Assembly: GCF_003602005.1 (NCBI RefSeq)
Contig: NZ_QZWD01000015.1
Location: 28,725 to 92,724, forward strand
DNA: 64,000 nt
Reading direction: 5' to 3'
From: Salinisphaera sp. Q1T1-3
GTDB taxonomy: Bacteria; Pseudomonadota; Gammaproteobacteria; Nevskiales; Salinisphaeraceae
This document shows, piece after piece, positions 38,064 through 46,572 of the stretch; positions within the stretch are counted from its first letter, which is position 1, and each line of letters opens with the position of its first letter. The notes below the pieces were generated by a model. That model ran no database searches. It was not told the origin of the DNA and saw only the letters and a list, made by a program, of their open reading frames with translations. The translations under genes were made by a program, and so were the position numbers.

Positions 38064-38100
38064 GGGCAAATGTGTTAGGTATTATTACCAACTGTTGCCC
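38064..38100 (+). promoter_or_regulatory. Nested inverted repeats upstream of the hisD-like gene
   Basis: Outer arms GGGCAA (38064-38069) and TTGCCC (38095-38100) enclose TTAGGTA-TTAT-TACCAA, in which a -10-like TATTAT sits at 38080-38085. The layout suits an operator over a promoter. The regulator is unknown. The hisD-like ATG is 12 bases further on, without a strong ribosome binding site. Confidence 0.45.
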
Positions 38101-38111
38101 AAGAATGGACC

Positions 38112-39458
38112 ATGCGAGAGATTTCCGAGGCGCTGGCAGCGCGTGTGCGCTATTTGAAATCCGCGGCGGCCGCCGATCCACAGGCCGATCACGCCTTATC
38201 TGAAACCGTGGCGGCCATCATCACCGGGGTGCGCGAGCGTGGGGATGCGGCGCTTGCGGTCTATACCGAACGTTTCGATGGCCTGTCGTGCGAGGCATTC
38301 GAGGTGGATGCAAGGACGCGCCAGACGTGCGTCGAGGGGCTCGATGCCGTCACGCGGCGCGATACCGAGTTCGCGATCGCGCAGGTCCGGCGATTCGCCG
38401 AGGCTCAGCGGGCGACGCTGCAGCCGTTGGAGATCGAGACTCTGCCGGGGGTGCATCTCGGGCATCGCATCCTGCCGTTGCGGACCGTGGGGTGTTATGT
38501 GCCAGGTGGCCGCTATCCGCTGCTCTCGGCGCCGATCATGTCGCTGGTGCCGGCCGTGGTGGCCGGCTGTGAGGAGATCGTGGCCTGCCTGCCGCCGACC
38601 GCGCCTGAATCCATGGTCGGGATCTGTCATCTGGCGGGGGCGACTCGTATCTTTCGTATCGGCGGTGCCCAGGCGATCGCGGCGATGGCCTACGGTACCG
38701 AAACCATGCCGGCTGTGGACAAGATCATGGGCCCGGGCAACGCGTTCGTGAACGAGGCCAAGCGCCAGGTCTTCGGCGCGGTGGGCATCGATGCGCTGGC
38801 CGGGCCGAGCGAAATCTTCACGATCGCCGACGACACGGCCGATCCACGTGTGCTGGCCGCGGACATGCTGGCTCAGGCCGAGCACGATCCGATGGCTCGG
38901 CCCGGTCTGGCGACCCTGTCAACGACCCTGGCCGAAGCCACGATCGCTGAAGTCGAACGTCAGCTGGAAAGTTTATCTTCCGCCGAGGTGGCGGGCGCGG
39001 CCTGGCAGAACAGGGGCGAGGTCGTGGTGTGCGACGATATCGACGCGCTGGTGGCATTCACCGACGCCATGGCCACCGAGCATCTGCAGATTCAGATGCA
39101 GGACCCCGACACCATGCTTGCCCGCATCAGCCATTATGGCTCGGCGTTTCTCGGGCCGGAGTCGAGTGTGGTCTTCTCGGACAAGTGCTGTGGTACCAAC
39201 CACACGCTGCCGACCGGCCAGGCCGCCCGGTATACCGGTGGATTGTGGGTCGGTGCCTATCTCAAGACGGTGACGCATCAGCGCATCACCGCGGACGGGG
39301 TTGCCCAGGTGGCGCCGTCGGCGATCCGCCAGTCACGCACGGAGCGCATGGAAGGCCATGCCCGGGCCGCGGCGATCCGTCAGTACCCCGAGGCGGTCGA
39401 TACGATCCTGTCCGGCGGGCTGGCCGACATCGTGGATGACGAGCGCGGCGAGGCGTGA
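38112..39458 (+). CDS. Histidinol-dehydrogenase-family protein (possibly HpsN-like)
   Basis: A 448-residue NAD-dependent zinc alcohol dehydrogenase of the HisD fold. The zinc and catalytic residues are present: QAEHDP (Gln and His ligands) near residue 256, ATEHLQI (general-base Glu-His) near 318, SDKCCGTNH near 357 and MEGHARAA near 415. No other his gene is near, and the next genes are an APC permease and an amidase. It is therefore more likely a catabolic HisD paralogue than the biosynthetic enzyme. Sulfopropanediol 3-dehydrogenase (HpsN) and other diol or amino-alcohol oxidising relatives are the alternatives. Confidence 0.85.
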   Translation: MREISEALAARVRYLKSAAAADPQADHALSETVAAIITGVRERGDAALAVYTERFDGLSCEAFEVDARTRQTCVEGLDAVTRRDTEFAIAQVRRFAEAQRATLQPLEIETLPGVHLGHRILPLRTVGCYVPGGRYPLLSAPIMSLVPAVVAGCEEIVACLPPTAPESMVGICHLAGATRIFRIGGAQAIAAMAYGTETMPAVDKIMGPGNAFVNEAKRQVFGAVGIDALAGPSEIFTIADDTADPRVLAADMLAQAEHDPMARPGLATLSTTLAEATIAEVERQLESLSSAEVAGAAWQNRGEVVVCDDIDALVAFTDAMATEHLQIQMQDPDTMLARISHYGSAFLGPESSVVFSDKCCGTNHTLPTGQAARYTGGLWVGAYLKTVTHQRITADGVAQVAPSAIRQSRTERMEGHARAAAIRQYPEAVDTILSGGLADIVDDERGEA

Positions 39459-39507
39459 GCAGGCCGGCGCGAGGCGCCGGCAGATCCAGCAATCAGAGGG
39501 CAGGCAG

Positions 39508-40845
39508 ATGAAGCAACAATCAGCGTCGGGTGCGCTCGAGCGCACGCTCGGTCTGGGCGGCGTGTGCATCATCGGCATCGCCTGGGTGACGCCGCTGGTG
39601 GTGCTGGCCACGATCGGCATCATCGCGCATCTGTCCAACGGCACGGCGCCGACGGCCTATGTCGTCACGCTCATGGCCATGGTTTTCACGGCCTACAGCT
39701 ACGGCCGGATGGCCCAGGTGCATCACACGAAATCGGGCTCGGCCTATACCTATGTCGGCGAGGAGCTGTCCTCGCATCTGGGGTTTCTCACCGGCTGGCT
39801 GATTCTGCTGGACTATTTCTTCATTCCACTGGTCGTGTGGCTGATCGGTGCCGCCTATCTGGCCGATCAGTTTCCTGGCGTGCCGATGGCGGTCTGGGTG
39901 ATCGCCTATATCCTGCCGACCACCGCGCTGAACCTGATCGGAATCAAGACGACCACGCGAGCGGATTATGTGCTGGTCGCGTTCCAGCTGCTGGTCATCG
40001 CGCTGTTCATCGGCCTGTGTCTGGCCCAGTGGGCCGGCACGCCGGCCGGGCCCTCGGCGCTGGCACCGTTCCACAACGATGCGACCACAGTCTCGGCGGT
40101 CGCGGCTGCGGCCGCCGTGGCTGCGTACTCGTTCATCGGCTTCGACGGTCTGACGCTGCTGACCGAGGAAACGCGGGATCCGAAACGCACCATTCCGCGC
40201 GCGATGATCATCGTGGTGCTGTTCTTCGGCGTGTTGTTCGTGGGCGTGGCCTGGGTGACCCAGTTGGTGCATCCGGGCGGCTCGTTCGCCAACGTGGATT
40301 CGGCGGCGCTGGAGATCGCGCGGGCAGTCGGTGGCAATCTGTTCGCCGCCGTGCTGCTGGCCGGCCTGGTGGTTGGACAGTTCGCCTGCGGTCTGACGAT
40401 TCAGGCCGGCGCTTCGCGACTGCTGTTCACCATGGGCCGCGACGGTGCGTTGCCCAAGCCGCTGGCCCGGCTGTCGGCACGCGGCACGCCGACGCTGGCA
40501 GTTCTGCTGATTGGCGCGGCCGGGTTGATCGGCCTGTTCGTGGATGTCACGACCTCGGCATCGTTTATCAATTTCGGCGCCTTCTCGGCATTCACGCTCG
40601 TCAATATCGCGGTCATCGCCCACTGGTGGCGGCATCGCCCGCAGACCGGCGTCCGCGGCGTGCTGGGCTGGGTGCTGTTGCCGGCGGCCGGCGCCGCGGT
40701 GGATGTCTATCTTCTTTGCAACCTGGACTTCGATGCCGTTGCGGTCGGCCTGGTCTGGTTCTTGCTCGGCCTGGGGTGGCTGGCCTGGATCACGCGCGGA
40801 TTTCGCCAGGCGCCGCCGAAGCTCGCGATCGATAGGAAGGCATGA
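39508..40845 (+). CDS. APC-superfamily amino acid/polyamine permease
   Basis: A 445-residue transporter with 12 predicted membrane helices. The first helix contains LGLGGVCIIGIAWVTPLVVLATIGI, the second GRMAQVHHTKSGSAYTYVGEEL, and the region near residue 205 has AYSFIGFDGLTLLTEETRDPKRTIPRA, a motif typical of APC porters of the PuuP/YeeF type. Likely substrates are amino acids or polyamines. ATG 39508 has GGCAGG upstream. Its last bases overlap the start of the amidase gene, so both are one transcript with the hisD-like gene. Confidence 0.9.
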   Translation: MKQQSASGALERTLGLGGVCIIGIAWVTPLVVLATIGIIAHLSNGTAPTAYVVTLMAMVFTAYSYGRMAQVHHTKSGSAYTYVGEELSSHLGFLTGWLILLDYFFIPLVVWLIGAAYLADQFPGVPMAVWVIAYILPTTALNLIGIKTTTRADYVLVAFQLLVIALFIGLCLAQWAGTPAGPSALAPFHNDATTVSAVAAAAAVAAYSFIGFDGLTLLTEETRDPKRTIPRAMIIVVLFFGVLFVGVAWVTQLVHPGGSFANVDSAALEIARAVGGNLFAAVLLAGLVVGQFACGLTIQAGASRLLFTMGRDGALPKPLARLSARGTPTLAVLLIGAAGLIGLFVDVTTSASFINFGAFSAFTLVNIAVIAHWWRHRPQTGVRGVLGWVLLPAAGAAVDVYLLCNLDFDAVAVGLVWFLLGLGWLAWITRGFRQAPPKLAIDRKA

Positions 40846-41669
40846 TGGCCACGGTGCGAACGCCCTCGTCTTTGAACATCGTCATGGTTCAGGAGCTGCC
40901 CGTGCTGGGCGCGCCGGAGACCAATCTGGCGAGCATGGAACGGGCGCTGGCCATCCATCGGGATGCCGATCTGATGGTCTGGCCGGAGCTGTTTCTCAGC
41001 GGCTATACGACCCGCAGTGTCCATACGCACGCCGAAGCGCTGGACGGCACGCACGTGGCGCGTGCCCGGGCGCTCGCCGTCGAACACGACACGGCCATCG
41101 TCGTGGGCCTGATCGAGCGCGATGGCGATGCCATCCATAACAGCGCGCTCGCCATCGATCGGGATGGCCGCATCGCGGGCTGTTACCGCAAGCTGCAGTT
41201 GTTCGGCGACGAGGCACGCGTCTTTCTAGCGGGCCAGACCGGCTCTGTGGTGTCGTTATGCGGCGTGTCGGTCGGGCTGCTGATCTGTTTCGATATCGAA
41301 TTTCCCGAGCCGGCCCGCGCGCTGGCCTGTGCCGGTGCGGCACTGCTGGTGAGCATTTCCGCGAACATGGTGCCGTTCGCGCCGGATCATCGGCTGTGTG
41401 TCCAGGCCCGTGCCCTGGAGAATCGCCGGCCGCATGTCTACGTCAACCAGGTAGGCCAGGGCGAGTCGCATCACTTCACCGGTCAGAGTGCTGTCGCGGA
41501 TTCGGCGGGTCAGATCCGTGGCGAGTGTGACGGCGAAACCGAGGGCTTCTGCCAGCTCGAGCTCTCGCTTGCCGTGGAAACCGATATTCGGCCGGATTAT
41601 CTCGCGCTTCACCCGGTCGCGGCATTGCCGGTCGTGCGTGGGCTGCCGCGGGCAGACATGCCGGCCTGA
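40842..41669 (+). CDS. Nitrilase-family amidase (DavA-like)
   Basis: A 275-residue carbon-nitrogen hydrolase with the Glu-Lys-Cys triad: E in WPELFLSGY near residue 48, K in YRKLQLFGDEARVF near 112, and C in LLICFDIEFPE near 146. The pattern (FLSGY, LFGDEARVF, ICFDIEFPE, SANMVPF, RALEN) recalls 5-aminopentanamidase DavA of lysine catabolism. The match is from memory. Overlap with the APC permease gene supports an uptake-plus-hydrolysis unit for an amide. Confidence 0.85.
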   Translation: MMATVRTPSSLNIVMVQELPVLGAPETNLASMERALAIHRDADLMVWPELFLSGYTTRSVHTHAEALDGTHVARARALAVEHDTAIVVGLIERDGDAIHNSALAIDRDGRIAGCYRKLQLFGDEARVFLAGQTGSVVSLCGVSVGLLICFDIEFPEPARALACAGAALLVSISANMVPFAPDHRLCVQARALENRRPHVYVNQVGQGESHHFTGQSAVADSAGQIRGECDGETEGFCQLELSLAVETDIRPDYLALHPVAALPVVRGLPRADMPA

Positions 41670-41814
41670 GCCAGGCCGTCGCGCCCGTGCTCTCCCCAGG
41701 GGCCATGCATCGCCGCGAGCGCCGCGTCGGGTGGCCTTGTGGCAGCGCTTGCGTGCCTGCTAGCTTGAGACGATCCCCGGTCCAGGCTGGGGCAGGCACG
41801 CCGGGAGGCAAAGG

Positions 41815-42873
41815 ATGACAACAGCGTGTGCCCATTGCGGCACCGTGCGACACGAGGGCGACCGATTCTGCAGTCGCTGCGGATCGGAGGTCACGACCGC
41901 CGGCAGCATGCCGATACGGGCCGATGTCTACCCGGGTTTCTGGCGACGCGCGTCGGCAGGGGCCATCGATGCTTTTGTCGACGTCCTCATCGTGCTGGTG
42001 CTGGTCAGCTGGCGTCTCGCGCCTCCGGCCAATCCGGTGCTGCAGGCCATCCTGCTGGCGTTCAACAGCACGATCGCCAGGCTCGTGGTCACGGCGTCCT
42101 ACGAAGCGTTGTTCTCGGCAAGCCGGCTGCGGGCCACGCCGGGCAAATGGTTGCTGGGCATGGCCGTTGTCGACGAAAACGGCGATCGGATCAGTATCGG
42201 CCAGGCTTATGGCCGGGCGTTCGGCAAATACGTGAGCGGTCTGCTGTTCGGTGTCGGTTATTTCATGATTGCCGTGACCCGACGCCGACAGGGGCTGCAC
42301 GACAAGCTCGCCGGGACTCGGGTTGTCTATCGCGATGTCACCGACCAGATCGTCATGACCGATCCGCTCGCGCCTCGGCCGAATATCTTCGGTGCCGGAC
42401 TCGCCTTTGTCTGTACGGTCGGCATCGTCGGCGGCTGGGCGGTTGCGCAGCTCTTGCTCGGCGCCTCGGTCAAACAGGTCGCGAAAAACCAGTGGGCCAT
42501 GAGCGTGGGGTCGGGCCATCCGAAAGCACCGCCGGCCCTCGTGGCCGGCAAGGCACGTATTCAGTCGCACGACCTGTGGCTCGAGGCAGCGCAGGCGATG
42601 AAAGCGGTGGCGGTGTACAACGAGGCCAATAACGCGTTGCCTGACTCGCTGGCCGAGACCGACTATCACAAGACCCACACGGATGTGCAGCGGGTGACCT
42701 TCAATCGAGATCGGCTCGAGGTCAGCGCGTTCGCCCACGGTGGTCCGCTGGACGGTCGGGCCCTGCAGCTGCACGTCCAGCGAGATGCCGACACGGACGA
42801 GTTCGTCATCGCATGCGACAGTCCGGACCTGCCGGATCGCCTATTACCGTCGGTGTGCCGACAGGGTGAATGA
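41815..42873 (+). CDS. RDD-domain membrane protein with zinc ribbon
   Basis: A 352-residue protein. The N-terminal zinc ribbon has CAHCG...FCSRCG (about residues 5-24). The RDD membrane domain covers about 38-175, with the FWRRASAGAIDAFVD hallmark, four helices and GKWLLGMAVVDENG in the middle. A further hydrophobic helix is near 195-215. The C-terminal 130 residues are soluble and unassigned. RDD proteins can be ion antiporters, but function here is unknown. A MITE-like composite follows. Confidence 0.82.
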   Translation: MTTACAHCGTVRHEGDRFCSRCGSEVTTAGSMPIRADVYPGFWRRASAGAIDAFVDVLIVLVLVSWRLAPPANPVLQAILLAFNSTIARLVVTASYEALFSASRLRATPGKWLLGMAVVDENGDRISIGQAYGRAFGKYVSGLLFGVGYFMIAVTRRRQGLHDKLAGTRVVYRDVTDQIVMTDPLAPRPNIFGAGLAFVCTVGIVGGWAVAQLLLGASVKQVAKNQWAMSVGSGHPKAPPALVAGKARIQSHDLWLEAAQAMKAVAVYNEANNALPDSLAETDYHKTHTDVQRVTFNRDRLEVSAFAHGGPLDGRALQLHVQRDADTDEFVIACDSPDLPDRLLPSVCRQGE

Positions 42874-42888
42874 GGCATGGCCAGGTAT

Positions 42889-43045
42889 GTGGTCACGAGA
42901 TAGGCAGAGGCGACCCGAAGGGCCAGCGGCCAAGCGACGACAATCCGGCGTCATCGCGCGCTCACGTGGCAGGGCCACGCCCGGCTCGCGATGTCTTGTC
43001 TTGCCGCTGCTTGGCCGCGGGTGCGACGGTCTATCTCGTCACGAC
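42889..43045. repeat. MITE-like repeat family B, copy 2
   Basis: 157 bp with ends GTGGTCACGAGATAG and CTATCTCGTCACGAC (13 of 15 positions pair as inverted repeats). The interior has AATCCGGCGTCAT, CTCACGTGGCAGGGCCACG and CTTGTCTTGCCGCTGCTTGGCCGCGGG. It abuts repeat A copy 4 directly, forming a composite. Confidence 0.75.
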
Positions 43046-43050
43046 GCCCC

Positions 43051-43361
43051 CTGGGGCCTTTTGATGTGTCGTGCGAGCACCGCGTTGGCGCCACAAATCG
43101 TGTCCGGCAAGGCGCGAGTCGCCGGTCGTGGCGTGCCACGATCAAGGCTGGCAACGCCGCCGGGCGCCCATCGTCGATTTTTCATGGGCGGCCCAAGCCG
43201 AAGGGACAAGCGCCCCAAAATCAAAAACACGACGGCAATACAGCGTTCCAGCACGCTGGCGCAGAATGACACGCTATGCGTGCTACGCCTCGTCTTGCCG
43301 CCCATTGTCAATTTCAGGGCGCGCTTGGCGCGGACTCGCACGAAACCTCAACAGGCCCTAG
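43051..43361. repeat. MITE-like repeat family A, copy 4
   Basis: From CTGGGGCCTTTTGATGTGTCG to the right end CGAAACCTCAACAGGCCCTAG. That end supplies the TAG stop codon of the minus-strand DUF4186 gene. It shares the TTTCAGGGCGCGCTTGGCGCGG segment with copy 3. Confidence 0.78.
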
Positions 43362-43750
43362 AACAGTGAGCGCTGCGGGTCGGGCGGCACGGCGGTCGGG
43401 TCGTGGCGTGGGGCGAGCCAGTCCATGATCACATCGCAGATATAGGCCTGTTCCTCGGCATCCAGCGCGCGATCCGGCGGCAGGCCGTGCCATTTGGCCA
43501 GGCAGCCACGACAACAGGTTGCGGTGGCGTGCTGGGCGATGAAGACCGGATGATTGCGCATCGGGGTCTGCCGGCCGTCGTCGGGCGGGTTGGCCGGGGC
43601 CAGCCGCGTGGCGACGAAATCGGCCGCATGGGCCCGGATCACGTGCGGGCCATGGCGATCCAGCGTGTGTTGTTCGCGTGCGCCGAGCCGGAATCGCGAC
43701 CGGAAATGCGAGCGTGCCAGCCGTGCGAACAGGGCGGCGCGATCACGCAT
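43358..43750 (-). CDS. DUF4186 protein
   Basis: A 130-residue small protein. It shows HATATCCRGCLAKWHG (a Cys-rich, possible metal-binding motif) near residue 75, then DRALDAEEQAYICDVIMDWL, typical of the DUF4186 family. Function unknown. Its start overlaps the stop of the ketopantoate-reductase-like gene by 8 bases. The TAG stop is created at the border of repeat A copy 4, so the natural C-terminus could once have been different. Confidence 0.82.
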   Translation of the reverse strand: MRDRAALFARLARSHFRSRFRLGAREQHTLDRHGPHVIRAHAADFVATRLAPANPPDDGRQTPMRNHPVFIAQHATATCCRGCLAKWHGLPPDRALDAEEQAYICDVIMDWLAPRHDPTAVPPDPQRSLF

Positions 43751-44660
43751 CGGCTGGGGCCGGGTGCAGGGCGCGCACGCGGGCGGTGATCTCGGCATGC
43801 GCGGGTAGCGTGTGGCCGCGGCGCGCGGCTTCACGCAGCAGCCAGCCGTTGATCGACTCGATCTCGGTGACGGCACCGGCGTGGCGGTCGGCACGCATCG
43901 ACGACATATTGGCCGCCGTGGCACGGGCGATGTCGGCCACGTGGCCGGCCGAGCCGCCCGGCCAGCCGGGGTCCAGGGCCTTGAGCAGGTCGTCTGCCTC
44001 GTCGGCCAGACGCGTCATCGCCGCCTGCAGGTCGGCCCGTTCGACAAGCCGGCCGTTATCGACATCGTGAATGGCCGTGAGCGGGTTGATGGCTGCGTTG
44101 ACGACAAGCTTGTGCCACTGGACGTGTCGAATATCGCTGTGCCAGGTTGCCCCGGGCCAATGGGCAGTCAGACCGGCCCAGCAGGCCGGCGGCGTGCCGC
44201 CGCCGAATCGGCTCGCGTTTTCGGCGACGACATCGAGCGTATCCGGCCCGGCCGATCGCACCGCGCTGGCCGTGACCACCTCGATCAGCCGTTGGTCGTC
44301 GCCGAGCATGCCCTCGAGGCTGCCGATGCCGTTCTGCAGCCGCAGGACCAGAGCGTGATCGGCGAGCGTGATCGGCGCCAGCGCGGCCTGTGTATACGGG
44401 GTCTTGCAGGCCACGATGAGGCGCACGACCGGGCCGCACGCCTCGGCCGGGCGCACGGGAAGCGTCACGCGTCGACGGGCGCCTGTTGCCGCAAAATGCA
44501 GCCATGTGGTCCGCGAGTGTGCCGCGCCGGGCCGGATCACGACCACGGATTCGCCAGCGGCCTGCAGATAGCCGGCGGCCAGCGTGCCCATGCGCCCGCA
44601 GCCGACGATGTGCCACGGCGCCTGAGCGGTCTCGGTTGCGTCGACGGTCGGTTGCGGCAT
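43743..44660 (-). CDS. Ketopantoate reductase family protein
   Basis: A 305-residue NADPH-dependent reductase of the PanE/ApbA family. The Rossmann motif is HIVGCGRMGTLAAGYLQ near residue 17, NG-containing QNGIGSLEG near 108, the catalytic lysine in QWHKLVVNAAINPLTAIHD near 188, and the Glu in AVTEIESINGWLLREAARRG near 265. It would reduce 2-dehydropantoate in coenzyme A synthesis, though this fold also holds other 2-keto acid reductases. The start at MPQPTVDATE is chosen because upstream residues are unconserved-looking. Confidence 0.85.
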   Translation of the reverse strand: MPQPTVDATETAQAPWHIVGCGRMGTLAAGYLQAAGESVVVIRPGAAHSRTTWLHFAATGARRRVTLPVRPAEACGPVVRLIVACKTPYTQAALAPITLADHALVLRLQNGIGSLEGMLGDDQRLIEVVTASAVRSAGPDTLDVVAENASRFGGGTPPACWAGLTAHWPGATWHSDIRHVQWHKLVVNAAINPLTAIHDVDNGRLVERADLQAAMTRLADEADDLLKALDPGWPGGSAGHVADIARATAANMSSMRADRHAGAVTEIESINGWLLREAARRGHTLPAHAEITARVRALHPAPADA

Positions 44661-44817
44661 GGGGCGGGGCGACTTGGCGGCGTCTCGGCGCGGGCCTCGA
44701 GAATAACAGGCCGTGGGGCGGCTCGATTCCATGCAGCGACTCGTGTCGCGGCGCCCGTCGTGCCGGCCGGCTGCTGTGCCATCATGAACGTATTCGCTGC
44801 GACCGGATCGACACCCG

Positions 44818-45309
44818 ATGAGCCCGACGACGCCCGATCTTCTCACGCGCCAGCTGCAGGCGTTGCTGGATACCGACGACTGGCTGACCAACGCGGCCCA
44901 GATGGTGGCGTTCATCAAGGCCGAGATGCCGGGACTGAACTGGGTGGGATTCTATCTGCAGCGGCGTCCGGATGTACTGGTGCTTGGTCCGTTCCAGGGG
45001 CTGCCGGCCTGCAATCCGATTCCGTTCTCGAAAGGTGTCTGCGGGGCGGCCGCGAGCACGCGTACGACGCAGCGGATAGACGATGTGCACGCCTTTCCCG
45101 GGCACATCGTCTGCGATGCTGCCTCCCGGAGCGAGCTGGTCGTGCCCGTCGTGCACGATGACCGGGTCTGGGGCGTGCTGGACATCGACAGCCCGGAGCC
45201 GGCCCGCTTCGATGCCGCGGACCAGGCGCGCATCGAGGCGATGGTTGCGGTCTTCGTGGCGGCCAGCGCCGGGACGCTGTCGGGCGCTGTTTCGATGGTG
45301 CGCAGTTAA
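44818..45309 (+). CDS. msrC: Free methionine-R-sulfoxide reductase (GAF)
   Basis: A 163-residue GAF-fold reductase that repairs free Met-R-SO. The fRMsr signature is present: NWVGFYL near residue 40, SKGVCGAAA with catalytic Cys near 75, and HIVCDAASRSELVVPV with further Cys near 100. A WGVLDIDSPEPARFD stretch follows. It is cytosolic. It is divergent from the ketopantoate-reductase gene, and a terminator follows at 45433. Confidence 0.95.
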   Translation: MSPTTPDLLTRQLQALLDTDDWLTNAAQMVAFIKAEMPGLNWVGFYLQRRPDVLVLGPFQGLPACNPIPFSKGVCGAAASTRTTQRIDDVHAFPGHIVCDAASRSELVVPVVHDDRVWGVLDIDSPEPARFDAADQARIEAMVAVFVAASAGTLSGAVSMVRS

Positions 45310-45432
45310 ATTGCGTTCACGTATTTGGCGCTAGAGGGTTACGGCTGCTAGCTTGAGCGTGGCGCGGCCCTGGCGGTCGCGGCTGTGCCGGAATGGCCCG
45401 CCGTTGTCGCGGTCCCAAACGGCCGGCGGTCC

Positions 45433-45460
45433 GGCCCGGTACGGGCAGCGGGTACGCCCG
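45433..45460 (+). terminator. Rho-independent terminator
   Basis: The stem GGGCAGCGGG/CCCGCTGCCC is followed by TTTT. It lies 120 bases past msrC and before convergent FNT-family coding sequence. Confidence 0.8.
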
Positions 45461-45497
45461 CTGCCCTTTTCTTGCATGAACGCGCCCGTTTGCGCGC

Positions 45498-46301
45498 TCA
45501 ATCATCGATCTCCCGTCGCACCTGGCCGTAGGCCAGCAGCGAGAACAGTACCGTGCCCCCCAGCACGTTGCCGATCAGTGCCGGCACGATGAACTGCCAG
45601 ACCCCGGCGATGAGGCTGAGCTGGTGCGAGAGCACGAGCAGCCAGACCTCCATCGAGCCCACCACGACGTGCGCGAAGCCGCCCAGGGCGATGAGATAGG
45701 TCGGCAGCACGATCACCCAGATCTCGAACCCGCGCGAATTGGGCAGCATCCAGACCAGCGCGGCCACGAAGAACCCGGCGGGAATCCCGTGAATCAGCGT
45801 GGTGGCCCAGTCGCTCCCGATCACCGCCTGGGCTGCGATCGTCTGCAGCGCGGCGAGCTGGCTGGGGCTGGCGAAGCCGACCAGTGTCGCGAAACCGGCG
45901 GCGATGAATGTGCCCGCCATATTGGCCACGAAGACCACGCTCCACAGGCGCAGCGTGCAATAGAAGGCCCGCCGCGTCGTATCGGCCATCAGCGGCAGCA
46001 CGACGGTGATGGTGTTTTCGGTGAACAGCTGCATGCGGCCGAGCACGACCAGCACGAAGCCGACGCAGTAGCCGAAGTCGGCGATCGGCATGCGCCAGCC
46101 CGAATCGGGCAGTTCCTTGTAGAGCAGCGCCTTGGCGAATACGGAAGCGGTGATGGCAATTCCGGCGGCCAGCCCCGACCACCACAGCGAGCCGAGCGGG
46201 CGCGCCATCTCCTGCTCGCCGTCGTAGCGGATGCTCTGATAGACCTGTCGCGCGGACAGGCGCGTGCTCGGGTCGCGTTGTGGTTCGTCGTTATCGGCCA
46301 T
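45498..46301 (-). CDS. Formate/nitrite transporter (FNT) family protein
   Basis: A 267-residue inner-membrane FNT channel with six helices (SLWWSGLAAGIAITASVFAKALL first). It has the family motif GRMQLFTENTITVVLP near residue 88, IGSDWATTLIHGIPAGFFVA near 163 and GGFAHVVVGSMEVWLL near 210. The fold is an aquaporin-like pentamer passing small monovalent anions. The YfdC-like, non-FocA branch is the likelier assignment. The anion is unknown. Confidence 0.9.
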   Translation of the reverse strand: MADNDEPQRDPSTRLSARQVYQSIRYDGEQEMARPLGSLWWSGLAAGIAITASVFAKALLYKELPDSGWRMPIADFGYCVGFVLVVLGRMQLFTENTITVVLPLMADTTRRAFYCTLRLWSVVFVANMAGTFIAAGFATLVGFASPSQLAALQTIAAQAVIGSDWATTLIHGIPAGFFVAALVWMLPNSRGFEIWVIVLPTYLIALGGFAHVVVGSMEVWLLVLSHQLSLIAGVWQFIVPALIGNVLGGTVLFSLLAYGQVRREIDD

Positions 46302-46572
46302 TGAGGGACAGCAGCAGGATAGGCCCGCCTAGGTTATTACTAATTGGATACCAATACAGCTGGCGACGGCCGCTGTCGCGGTACCCTTGAAAACGGATGC
46401 CGGCGTCTGCCCGGCGTGGCCGGGTCCTCGTCTTGCAGCGGTTGGCCGATTGGGCCGATCCGAATATGCCGCCATGGATCGCCCCGGGGCGTGGGCTGTC
46501 GTCGACCCCGCTATCGTGTCGGGCCGTGCTCGGCGCCGTTCGGGGCGAGGGCACGGCACGCGATCGCCCGCA
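46302..46572. other. Intergenic space, nothing assigned
   Basis: 271 bases between the FNT gene start and the aguA stop. No gene, repeat or convincing promoter is visible. It should contain the FNT promoter. Confidence 0.4.

Noticed and set aside
38112..39458. Biosynthetic histidinol dehydrogenase of a his operon
   Set aside because: No other his gene nearby, and the context is transport and amide hydrolysis.
41756..41769. TGCTAGCTTGAG repeated at 41758 and 45347
   Set aside because: Two short matches upstream and downstream of unrelated genes, with no paired element; likely chance.
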